NCBI GenBank assembly: GCA_049687015.1
Contig: JBAVIP010000077.1
Coordinates: forward strand, 62,001 to 126,000
Reading direction: 5' to 3'
Length of the DNA stretch: 64,000 bases
DNA from: Methylotenera_A sp049687015
Lineage (GTDB): Bacteria; Pseudomonadota; Gammaproteobacteria; Burkholderiales; Methylophilaceae
Position 1 is the stretch's first letter; each line of letters opens with the position of its first letter. Below the pieces are notes generated by a model. The model searched no databases, was not told the origin of the DNA, and saw nothing but the letters and a program-made list of their open reading frames with translations. Shown piece by piece: positions 43,590-51,986 of the stretch. The position numbers and the translations under genes were made by a program.

Positions 43590-43741
43590 CTGTCGCCTTC
43601 AAGAAACAGCGCTGACAGTTTTTTGACTCTCAAAGCAATTCGCTGAACGGTCATATCTAAATGTTCCAGCGCGAGGATTTCACGACGAATAAAGCTGTGA
43701 TTAATCCTGGAATGCTGGCTGATAGAATAGGTAGCGCGCAT
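43586..43741 (-). pseudogene. N-terminal remnant of a family 4 glycosyltransferase
   Basis: A 51-codon frame reads SISQHSRINHSFIRREILAL, then EHLDMTVQRIALR, the typical beginning of EPS-cluster GT4 enzymes (pattern SHTFIRREI-AL). It then stops, overlapping the next gene's ATG. The remaining 300 or so residues expected for the family are gone. Confidence 0.65.
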
Positions 43742-43786
43742 TACATCTCACTTAAAATTAATTTTGTCATTTAGTTAACTCTCGTA

Positions 43787-44308
43787 TTAATCTAATACTT
43801 TGGCAGGAATTCCAACAGCTGTTTTACCTGCTGGCACGTCGTGCATCACGACCGCATTGGCGCCTATACGTGCATGGTCACCAATTTTCACATTGCCGAG
43901 TATCTTGGCACCTGCACCTATATCAACATGTCCACCTATGTGAGGGAGACCATGCCCCCCTTTTGTCCCAATGGTTACTTGCTGAAATATTAAGCAATTT
44001 GGGCCAATTGTTACTTCAGGATGAATAACAATGCCATTCGGATGCGGCATTAACAAACCACCCTCAATTTGGCAATTTAGAGGGATATCCGCGCCTGTCA
44101 CAATACTCCAAAACCGATGCCGTAGCACTGCTATCTTTCTCAATATAAACCGATTAAAAATATTAGAAGAGAGTGAAAATCGCTGATAGTCTCGAATAGC
44201 TGCCAGCAAAGAACGCGAAGGCGACCACTGAAGCATTGATTTGTATTCACGTGACCAATCAGGAGTCTCTGATGAAACAATAATCGAATCGTCATTTATT
44301 TTAGTCAT
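43787..44308 (-). CDS. Serine acetyltransferase-like left-handed beta-helix protein
   Basis: 173 residues. An N-terminal helical part (about 1-70) precedes hexapeptide repeats (HPEVTIGPNCLIFQQVTIG, GHVDIGAGAKILGNVKIG, DHARIGANAVVMHDVPAG). It belongs to the CysE/LbH acyltransferase group; in an EPS cluster it most likely O-acetylates a sugar. It lies between glycosyltransferase genes. Confidence 0.82.
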   Translation of the reverse strand: MTKINDDSIIVSSETPDWSREYKSMLQWSPSRSLLAAIRDYQRFSLSSNIFNRFILRKIAVLRHRFWSIVTGADIPLNCQIEGGLLMPHPNGIVIHPEVTIGPNCLIFQQVTIGTKGGHGLPHIGGHVDIGAGAKILGNVKIGDHARIGANAVVMHDVPAGKTAVGIPAKVLD

Positions 44309-44352
44309 AAACTCTTAGCCTTGATAGGTCAATATTAGACAATGAAGCCCGC

Positions 44353-45504
44353 TTAATTAGCGGCATCACTCCAAAGCTCAGGATATCTATCTTCAAGCAA
44401 CTTTGCTCTTTGTTCGGCCACTTTTTGCCAAGTAAACTCTTGAGCACGCACCCGCGCTTTTTCTCCTAATTCGATTCGTTTCTGTTTATTTTCTGCCATA
44501 TCCCGCATGGCCATCGCCCAAGCATCAATATCCATATCAGGCAATACGATGCCATTAATGCCATTTTGAACGATGGCACCAGCTCCCATTGCTGTCACTA
44601 GTGGGGGAATTCCATGCGCCATCGCTTCGTAAGTTACCATTGGCCCACCCTCCTCCAGACTAGGAAAAACGAACACATCTGCTTTTTTATAAATTTGTCC
44701 GATGTCGTTGGTATGGCTGATATGACGAATATTTTTGCCCTTTAACTCTTCTACGAAATTAGCTTGAATATCTTGATCTATACCTCCGCAAAACAGCAAT
44801 TCTCCATCTATATCGGCTCGTTTCCAGGCCTCTAAAAGCAAAGGCACCCCTTTACGTAAGCATAAGCTACCCACAAACAAAAAAACTGGTTTAAAGTTTT
44901 CCTGACGCACTGAAGAGATAGATGGGAATCTCTCAGGCGCCCATCCGTAACTGGTAGAGAGTAACTTTTCAGCTGGCACCCCATTTTCCAGCATTGAATT
45001 TTTGACCATTGGACTAGGGCAAAAAATTGCATCCGCTATTTCCAGCTTTCTATTTTCTTCGGCAATTTCATCATCGCTGATTATTTTTTCTGGTTTGATG
45101 CCCCACATCTTCTCGGCCTCTTTTAAAATTCTACGTGAGGTGGCTCTGTGGCAATTGATTCGTTCGATAATGATTTTTGTTCCATTTTTATGGAACTGTT
45201 CAAAAACTTCAAGAGACAAGCCTGCCCAGAGATACACAACTGCTGCAGACTTCTCTGATTTAATAAATTGTTTTTCAGCCAAAAATCTCGGTTGATCTTT
45301 AATATTCAACTTGTAAACCAAGCTTTTTTTCAGCCCAGTCATAGCAGGTTTAAGCCAGGGGTAATTAATATTCTTTTCCGCACTAGCTACTGTTAACTTA
45401 ACCATTCTGCCTCCTTTGTGCCAACAGCGGCACAAAGAGAGCGGCACATGACTATTGCCCAGATCAAAAGCATGGTAGCCAAACAGAATTGGTAAGTAAT
45501 TCAT
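44353..45504 (-). CDS. Family 4 glycosyltransferase
   Basis: 383 residues, GT-B fold. The donor-binding half shows PVFLFVGSLCLRKGVPLLLE (about 206-225), FVFPSLEEGGPMVTYEAMA (about 286-304; EX7E motif) and GIPPLVTAMG. It transfers a sugar from a nucleotide donor in EPS repeat assembly. The donor is unknown. Confidence 0.88.
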   Translation of the reverse strand: MNYLPILFGYHAFDLGNSHVPLSLCRCWHKGGRMVKLTVASAEKNINYPWLKPAMTGLKKSLVYKLNIKDQPRFLAEKQFIKSEKSAAVVYLWAGLSLEVFEQFHKNGTKIIIERINCHRATSRRILKEAEKMWGIKPEKIISDDEIAEENRKLEIADAIFCPSPMVKNSMLENGVPAEKLLSTSYGWAPERFPSISSVRQENFKPVFLFVGSLCLRKGVPLLLEAWKRADIDGELLFCGGIDQDIQANFVEELKGKNIRHISHTNDIGQIYKKADVFVFPSLEEGGPMVTYEAMAHGIPPLVTAMGAGAIVQNGINGIVLPDMDIDAWAMAMRDMAENKQKRIELGEKARVRAQEFTWQKVAEQRAKLLEDRYPELWSDAAN

Positions 45505-45568
45505 AGTTAATCCTAATTATCGCAGTTTTATTGTTTTTCTATATTCAAAAAATATGACTTATTTATTT

Positions 45569-46558
45569 TCATTTATATTCAATTAAACATACAGTTCTGC
45601 CGAACAATTGCTGATAACGAAACCGTAACTGGCCAATCATTTCTGCAAATTTACCCAGCACGCTAAAGCTGGCTAGTGTCCATGGGTGTGGTTTTAGTTG
45701 CTTTTTATTTCTCAATGCCAGACGACAAATCTGTAATGGATATATCAAAAAAGCTATCAGGCCACACTGCCAGCAAAAAATCCCAGTCAAAATTATAATA
45801 GCAGGTATAACCAGCCCCCATATCAAGGAACGCCTGGACTCCTTAACCCAATGCTGTTCGGGTGGTGCGCCGTGCAAATAAGCACCCTCTGCAAATGCGT
45901 GACCACCGCGAATATTTCGTTTCCACCATTGGCTAAACTTGGTCATCGCAGCGTCATGCAATACCATTTCCGCATCCAGTCGCCAGATTTTCCAGCCTGC
46001 CAAGCGTAATCTTACGCATAGCTCAGGCTCTTCTCCAGCAATTAACTGGTTTCTGAACCCTCCCGCATCCTGGAATGCTTTCACCCGCATCAGGGCATTG
46101 CCGCCACTTGCCTTTGCCTCGCCAATTGGCGTATTCCACTCTAAATCACACATTAAATTATAAATAGATTTTTCCGGATGTCTTTCCCGACAATGGCCAC
46201 TGACTACCGCCACATCCTGATGCATCTCAAGAAAAGCAACCCCCTGATTCATCCATTCCGGCATGACTTCACAATCACCATCCACAAATTGCACATACTC
46301 TAAATTGGGTGAGATCTGCATGAGATACTGAAATCCAGCGTTTCTCGCCCTTGCGGCCGTAAAGGGAATTCCCATATCAAGTGCTAAAGCCTTAACCCCC
46401 AACTTGGTTGCCTCATTCATGGAGCCATCAGTTGACCCGGAATCCACATATACTACTACAAAGCCTTTTCCTGACAACGACTGCAGGCAGCGAACTAACC
46501 GCATCCCTTCATTGCGGCCAATCACTACAACACCCACCTCGGTCCCAGTACTCAACAT
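45569..46558 (-). CDS. Family 2 glycosyltransferase (rhamnosyl/mycofactocin-like)
   Basis: 329 residues. GT-A core: VVVIGRNEGMRLVRCL (about 9-24), VVYVDSGSTDGS (about 34), VQFVDGDCEVMPEW (about 88; DxD) and VKAFQDAGGFRNQLIAGEEP (about 158). A hydrophobic C-terminal pair of segments (about 250-285) anchors it in the membrane. Confidence 0.87.
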   Translation of the reverse strand: MLSTGTEVGVVVIGRNEGMRLVRCLQSLSGKGFVVVYVDSGSTDGSMNEATKLGVKALALDMGIPFTAARARNAGFQYLMQISPNLEYVQFVDGDCEVMPEWMNQGVAFLEMHQDVAVVSGHCRERHPEKSIYNLMCDLEWNTPIGEAKASGGNALMRVKAFQDAGGFRNQLIAGEEPELCVRLRLAGWKIWRLDAEMVLHDAAMTKFSQWWKRNIRGGHAFAEGAYLHGAPPEQHWVKESRRSLIWGLVIPAIIILTGIFCWQCGLIAFLIYPLQICRLALRNKKQLKPHPWTLASFSVLGKFAEMIGQLRFRYQQLFGRTVCLIEYK

Positions 46559-46582
46559 TTTTTTATTTCCATATGAAAACCT

Positions 46583-47569
46583 TTAATGTATTTTCAATAC
46601 TTTTCTAGTCAGAATCGCTTTAACATCGCCCCACAAGAGATCAAAGGAATAATGCTCAGGATCTCGCAGCACACCCTGTGCACCCAATCGCAGGAAGCGC
46701 CGGATGAAGAAAGTCAATCGACCTATTGACCACAACAAATCAGCCAATATAAGCCCTAAAATACCATAATGCTTAACAAAATATCGCCTGCGAGAGTTAT
46801 ACCAGTAACTGGGTCGACGTTTCGTACTCTTGATACCAGTGGAGGCACCTTCGATATGCATCACTATTGATTCTGGCACATACCAGGTCTGCCACCCTGC
46901 CTTGGCTGCTCTTTGAAAAAAATCCACTTCTTCAAAATACAAGAAGAACCCTTCATCCATCAGACCAATCTCTTCTATGACTTTACGCCTGATAATCATG
47001 CTAGATCCAGAAACCCAGTCACAAAGATGCGCCTCGTCGCGCAAAGGTGGTGTTACTTCATAATTTGATAAAACCTGATCGAGAAAACCCAATCGAGCAC
47101 CTGCCAGCAGCTCACTTAATGGGGAATGAAATTTATGCGCTGAGCATTCTATGTCACCGTCCTCATTTTCTAGCCTGCTCCCGGCGATTCCTGCCTTAGG
47201 GTGCTCATCCATAAAAGTAATCAAATTTTTAATTGCGCCCTGCCGAACCACAGAATCCGGGTTAAGTAGCATCAGATAATCCACCTGGCCAGCAGACGAA
47301 AATGCCTTTGAAAAGCCAATATTATTGCCAAAGGCAAAACCGCCATTGTGGCTCATCGGCACTATACTTGACCATGTTCCCCAGCCTTCCGAGTTGATTG
47401 TTGAAGCAATTTTTTCAGATGAGCCATCACCAGAGTCATTATCAATAATGACAACCTGCCCCCCTCCTAGCGCCTCCTTCTGCGAATCAAGAGCGCGCAA
47501 AGATTCAATTACCAGATCGGCTGTACGATAATTGATGGTGATAATCCAAGTAACAGGCCTCCTACTCAA
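46583..47569 (-). CDS. Family 2 glycosyltransferase, rhamnosyltransferase-like
   Basis: About 328 residues from a TTG at 47569 preceded by GGAGG; an ATG at 47671 would add 34 residues that overlap the upstream gene by about 110 nt and do not fit the family. The fold begins at VTWIITINYRTADLV. Further marks are QVVIIDNDSGDGSSEKI, MLLNPDSVV (DxD-like) and FLYFEEVDFFQRAAKAGW, typical of the rhamnosyltransferase group. It overlaps the end of the neighbouring GT2 gene by a few nt. Confidence 0.8.
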   Translation of the reverse strand: MSRRPVTWIITINYRTADLVIESLRALDSQKEALGGGQVVIIDNDSGDGSSEKIASTINSEGWGTWSSIVPMSHNGGFAFGNNIGFSKAFSSAGQVDYLMLLNPDSVVRQGAIKNLITFMDEHPKAGIAGSRLENEDGDIECSAHKFHSPLSELLAGARLGFLDQVLSNYEVTPPLRDEAHLCDWVSGSSMIIRRKVIEEIGLMDEGFFLYFEEVDFFQRAAKAGWQTWYVPESIVMHIEGASTGIKSTKRRPSYWYNSRRRYFVKHYGILGLILADLLWSIGRLTFFIRRFLRLGAQGVLRDPEHYSFDLLWGDVKAILTRKVLKIH

Positions 47570-48452
47570 GCGGCCTCCAAAATTTAACCTTTGGTCTAAA
47601 AAAAAGCAGGCCGTTAAACAAGGGTAATGTGGTTTTAAAAGGTACTTTTCTTGTGATGATTTGCCATGCATTTTTAAAAAACCATAGCCAGATTCTCATT
47701 ATTTTTTTGAAACTTGATTTATCAGAAAGCCTGATAGTGGCAAAATGATTCCTGACATAGTATCCATGTTTTAACATATCCACTTTTGAAGCAAATGGAT
47801 TGAAGTTGGCTTTTTGATAGTGAACAATAATACTTTTTATTACACAATAACAATTTCTGGAACGTACAACTCTTGATGTAAATTCGGAGTCTTCCTCATA
47901 CATAAAGAATTCTTCCATAGGCAGGCCAAAATCCAATATCGACTGAGAAGAAACCAGGCAGCCAATCCAGGTGGCAGATGTAACGGGCACACAACCATCT
48001 TGTAAAACCGAGCCATACCATTTGTTAGACTCATCAGCAACTGGTGACATGTAGACTTGTCTGTCAGGATTAACTACAACTGCACCTAAAAATCCAGTTT
48101 TGGACGAATCAAAATATTTACAGCTTGTCATTTTTTCCAGCGCATCAAGTTCAGGCACCGCATCATCATCGAACAGCCATGACCATTGGTGTCCTTTAGC
48201 TATAGCCATTTTCATCCCAGTAGTAAAACCACCGGCGCTACCCACATTGCCCTGCTGATGGACAGTAATGCCCGATTGTTGATTCAACCACTCTAAAATT
48301 CTGAGGTTAGTGCCCTGAAATATCACAATAATTTCATCGGGTTTTCTTGTCTGATTTTTTAAATGATGAATTACATTCTTAAGATCTTCTTCCCTAGAAA
48401 AAGCAAGAACAATTGCAGCTACCGATTCACTTTTTCTGTTTACATCAACCAT
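47562..48452 (-). CDS. Family 2 glycosyltransferase, galactofuranosyltransferase-like
   Basis: 296 residues. IVLAFSREEDLKNVIHHLKN (about 13-32), NVGSAGGFTTGMKMA (about 69) and WLFDDDAVPELDAL (about 92; DDD metal motif) fit the GlfT2-type group, which transfers galactofuranose or rhamnose. It follows the Wzx gene by 41 nt. Confidence 0.85.
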   Translation of the reverse strand: MVDVNRKSESVAAIVLAFSREEDLKNVIHHLKNQTRKPDEIIVIFQGTNLRILEWLNQQSGITVHQQGNVGSAGGFTTGMKMAIAKGHQWSWLFDDDAVPELDALEKMTSCKYFDSSKTGFLGAVVVNPDRQVYMSPVADESNKWYGSVLQDGCVPVTSATWIGCLVSSQSILDFGLPMEEFFMYEEDSEFTSRVVRSRNCYCVIKSIIVHYQKANFNPFASKVDMLKHGYYVRNHFATIRLSDKSSFKKIMRIWLWFFKNAWQIITRKVPFKTTLPLFNGLLFFRPKVKFWRPLE

Positions 48453-48492
48453 ATAAGTCTCTCCATCATTGCTTTAAATACAAATGAACAAA

Positions 48493-49872
48493 TTAAATAC
48501 CAGCTTTAATACTCTCATACGCCATTATAAATAGTTTTGAGAATCCATATCCGGCCAAAATTGCTGGTAAAGTGATCAATTCCAGCTTCCAATTTAGCAG
48601 ACCAAGCTGCTTCATTAAGTACCAGGTCAAAGGTAGTGTAAATAAAATGGCTAGTGCTATCACATATAGTGCACCATCCATGCCAAAATGATGATAAGCG
48701 GGTATTAAAAAAGCTAATAAAGCGATCAACTGCAACACGTTCATCGGAACAGAAAGCTTGGATTTCCCCACCGCCAAATAGCATTGTTCGGCAATAATAG
48801 TTCTCGAGCCAAGCAACCATACAGCCAATATTTCAATCATATGGCCTGCGCTTTCGTATCGGCTGTCATAGAGCACCTCGGTGATAATATAACCGGCATT
48901 GAATAAAAAACCGCAAAGAAACAGCATAACCACATCAAATGGCAGACGAAATTTGTAATAAACATCAACCAATTCGGCCGGGCGTTCTCTATGCGCCCTG
49001 CTCAACACAGGATAAGCGACTGAAGATGCCCACTTAGACGTAATCTCTTGTACGGCATTATTTATAAAAATAGCAATCGTGTAGATACCAAGCAGTTGTG
49101 AGCTAATCAGGCCAGCCAAAATCAGCTTGTCACTATTCCTGACAAAATACCCCATGATAGTGGTTAACAAAATCCACTTTCCAAAACCAAACAACTCTTT
49201 AAATGCGTGTGATTCCCAAGTAAATTTGTTATGAGCTCCAGGTAGTAATAAATGGCTGATTAACGTCTTTGCCAAAGTACTAACCAAAGTGCCAATAACT
49301 AGCGCCCATATTGATTGCTTCACTAATGCAAAAGCTATCATGGTTAATAAGCCCAAGACTTGGCATGACAGATCTATCATCGTCAACTTTCCAAGGAGCA
49401 TATGACGGCTAGCGCTTGCCAGTTTAGTAGATTCAAAACCTGAAATTAGCGCAGTAAATGAAAGCACTGCAATAATGGTTGGCAGACTTGAATCAGCATA
49501 GGCACTGCCGACAGGAACCAAACCTGCCTGGTTGGCAAAATAAAGCACTGCACTTAAACTTAAAGCCGCTAACCAAATCAAGGTGCCGCGCAGAATTTGC
49601 AGAACCCAGGCTGTATCCAAAAAAACTCTTTCGTCGCCGCGACTGCTCTGGATAATATTATGTTGAACACCTAAGTAAGAGCATAGCTGTAAACCTATGA
49701 TCACGGTATTAGCCACGGCCATAACGCCGAACATGTCTGGCACCAACAATCTGGTCATAATCAAATTGCTGGCCAGGCGCAGAATCTGGCCACCAATCTG
49801 GCCGCCAAAAACCCATAAACTTGAACGAATAACGAGATGGCGAACTGTTGACGATAAATGTTTATTATTCAT
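48493..49872 (-). CDS. Wzx-type polysaccharide flippase
   Basis: 459 residues with about 12-14 transmembrane segments across its length. The N-terminus (SSLWVFGGQIGGQILRLASN, then NLIMTRLLVPDMFG) is typical of the MOP/PST flippase family. It moves the undecaprenyl-linked repeat unit across the inner membrane. It is the first gene of the - strand block 39345-49872. Confidence 0.92.
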   Translation of the reverse strand: MNNKHLSSTVRHLVIRSSLWVFGGQIGGQILRLASNLIMTRLLVPDMFGVMAVANTVIIGLQLCSYLGVQHNIIQSSRGDERVFLDTAWVLQILRGTLIWLAALSLSAVLYFANQAGLVPVGSAYADSSLPTIIAVLSFTALISGFESTKLASASRHMLLGKLTMIDLSCQVLGLLTMIAFALVKQSIWALVIGTLVSTLAKTLISHLLLPGAHNKFTWESHAFKELFGFGKWILLTTIMGYFVRNSDKLILAGLISSQLLGIYTIAIFINNAVQEITSKWASSVAYPVLSRAHRERPAELVDVYYKFRLPFDVVMLFLCGFLFNAGYIITEVLYDSRYESAGHMIEILAVWLLGSRTIIAEQCYLAVGKSKLSVPMNVLQLIALLAFLIPAYHHFGMDGALYVIALAILFTLPLTWYLMKQLGLLNWKLELITLPAILAGYGFSKLFIMAYESIKAGI

Positions 49873-50346
49873 AAATATTGCTTATATTGTTTTATTTGTA
49901 AAAAATTGAAAGCTTACAGAGAGGTATTAAGTATCTGCACCTTACAACGACTTTATCCACATGCCGCCTAGAGACCAAAATTTAAACACATGATAACTCA
50001 CTATTTGTATTACTTAATACCAGACTTATCTATAACCAATGCATTATTGTACAAACTTTTGACATTTATCTCGAATCCGCTTCGGCGCGATGGGAAAGTG
50101 TGGCTGCTAAGCACCTTGAAAGGTATAAGTAGGTGATTTTTTTGCAAGAAAATTTTCGTAACAGAAAATTTGCTATGCAGAAAAAACGTACATCATGTCG
50201 TATTAATTGCCAATCACCTATACCCATTCATTACAACTTTTAGCTTGCCTAGACTTGAAGTGCTGAATAGAGCATAATCAACGCTCTGGTTGAACAGATA
50301 ACAGCAACAATCAACAAAACAGACTAACTTTAACTGCTAAAACACC
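49873..50346. other. Divergent wzx/wzy regulatory region with inverted repeats
   Basis: 474 nt with no gene. GGTATAAGTAGGTGATT (50122-50138) and AATCACCTATACC (50212-50224) can pair with a 4-nt bulge. A 10-bp palindrome GAAAATTTTC is at 50148-50157. Promoters for both directions must be here but were not resolved. Confidence 0.5.
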
Positions 50347-51879
50347 ATGCCAGAACACATCAGAGCACTAATCGCCATCCTGTTTATTTCAACGTTTGTA
50401 TTTTACTACGCCCAAAAAGCAATAGGGCCGATGTTACTTCCAAAAGAATTCAGCCGCTGGCGCAATGCTTGGCTTGCAGTCACATTGCTTGCTTTTATTT
50501 CACAGAATTTCTGGTTATTTATTATCCTATGTTCGCTATTCCTCTTGTATATGGCGAAATCGGAGCAAAACAAATTTGCACTATATTTCGCCATAATTCT
50601 AGCAATCCCAATCATATCCGCTCGCATCCCCGGCCTATTTGATATCAACTATGCACGACTACTCTCGCTAACGCTGCTTTTACCGATTTTTATTTCATTA
50701 AAGAAAAATCCGGATGCACCTAGTCTTGGTAAACCCTTGGCAGAAAAATTTTTGCTGGCTTATCTGCTGCTAAACATAATCCTCTTGATGCGTGGTACAA
50801 CATTTACGGACTCACTCCGATATGGGTTTTACACTTTTACCGATTATTTTTTGCCATATTATGCTGCTAGCCGTGCGATTAAAGATTTCGATCAACTCAA
50901 AAAGGTGATGATTGCGTTTGTACTTGCCTGCCTGCTAGTGGGTGCGATTGGTGCTTTTGAATTCAAAAAATCATGGCTTTTATACAGCGCGCTAACGGAC
51001 TCCTTACATGCTGATTGGGACATGGGAACCTATCTAGGCCGCGGCTCTAGCCTCCGTGCACTTGCCTCTCTTGGCCATTCAGCCGTACTTGGATTCATCA
51101 TGATGGTAGGGCTAGGCTTTTATCTATTCATAGCCAAGTCTATCAAAAGCAACATGCTGCGTCTAACTGGTTTGGGCCTGATTGTAGCCGGGCTGATTTC
51201 AGCACTAACCCGAGGCTCCTGGGTTGGAACAGCCATATTATTACTTGTTTTCACTGCGTTCGGTCCAAAGATAATCAGACGTTTTTCCCTATTAGGGATA
51301 TCCACGATTATCGCCATACAAGCGCTGTATTGGATCCCCGGCGGAGAGAAGGTCATTAATCTGATGCCATTTGTTGGCAAAGTTGACAAGTCTAATGTTG
51401 ATTATCGGGAAAAACTAATTGATAAGTCCATTCTTGTTATCCAGAAATATCCGCTATTCGGCGTATTTGATGCTAGGCAAGAGCCAGAGATGGAAGACAT
51501 GGTGCAAGGCCAAGGCATTATCGATATTGTAAACACATATCTAGGTGTTGCGCTTGGCATGGGGTTGGTTGGTCTGAGCTTATTCCTTGGATTTTTCGCG
51601 CTAGTGTTGATGAATCTACGTAAAAGTTTAAAAAGAATTGTAGATAAGAAAAGTGAAGAGTATCTATGCGGACGAAGTCTGCTTGCCACTATGTCGGCTG
51701 TTCTTTTTACTATTTTCACTGTCAGTAGTATCGGCATCCTTCCTAATATCTATTGGGCACTAGCAGGACTGATCTTCAGCTATGGACGAGTCACGAACCT
51801 GGCAAGAAACAATGAAGCAGGTAAGATTGTCGTTCAAAATCCTGTTTATCCAACATACCGTCTTAAAAGCGATGCTTAG
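50347..51879 (+). CDS. O-antigen ligase/Wzy-like polymerase
   Basis: 510 residues with about eleven transmembrane segments and a large periplasmic loop (about 330-390). LIVAGLISALTRGSWVGTAI (about 277-296) is the conserved GxSRGxW-like segment of the Wzy/WaaL family, and the DYREKLIDKSI ... GVFDA region matches its loop. It polymerises repeat units on the periplasmic side. Confidence 0.85.
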   Translation: MPEHIRALIAILFISTFVFYYAQKAIGPMLLPKEFSRWRNAWLAVTLLAFISQNFWLFIILCSLFLLYMAKSEQNKFALYFAIILAIPIISARIPGLFDINYARLLSLTLLLPIFISLKKNPDAPSLGKPLAEKFLLAYLLLNIILLMRGTTFTDSLRYGFYTFTDYFLPYYAASRAIKDFDQLKKVMIAFVLACLLVGAIGAFEFKKSWLLYSALTDSLHADWDMGTYLGRGSSLRALASLGHSAVLGFIMMVGLGFYLFIAKSIKSNMLRLTGLGLIVAGLISALTRGSWVGTAILLLVFTAFGPKIIRRFSLLGISTIIAIQALYWIPGGEKVINLMPFVGKVDKSNVDYREKLIDKSILVIQKYPLFGVFDARQEPEMEDMVQGQGIIDIVNTYLGVALGMGLVGLSLFLGFFALVLMNLRKSLKRIVDKKSEEYLCGRSLLATMSAVLFTIFTVSSIGILPNIYWALAGLIFSYGRVTNLARNNEAGKIVVQNPVYPTYRLKSDA

Positions 51880-51986
51880 CTACACATAAAACAACGCTAA
51901 ATAACTTCGCAATTTAATCTCGTCCAAATTATAACGAAAAGTAATATCACTCTTTGCTTGGGCCACTTTTAGTTAGGCTAAATATT

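Noticed and set aside
47570..47671. N-terminal extension of the rhamnosyltransferase-like gene from the ATG at 47671
   Set aside because: It overlaps the upstream glycosyltransferase gene by about 110 nt and adds residues foreign to the fold; the TTG at 47569 with GGAGG is preferred.
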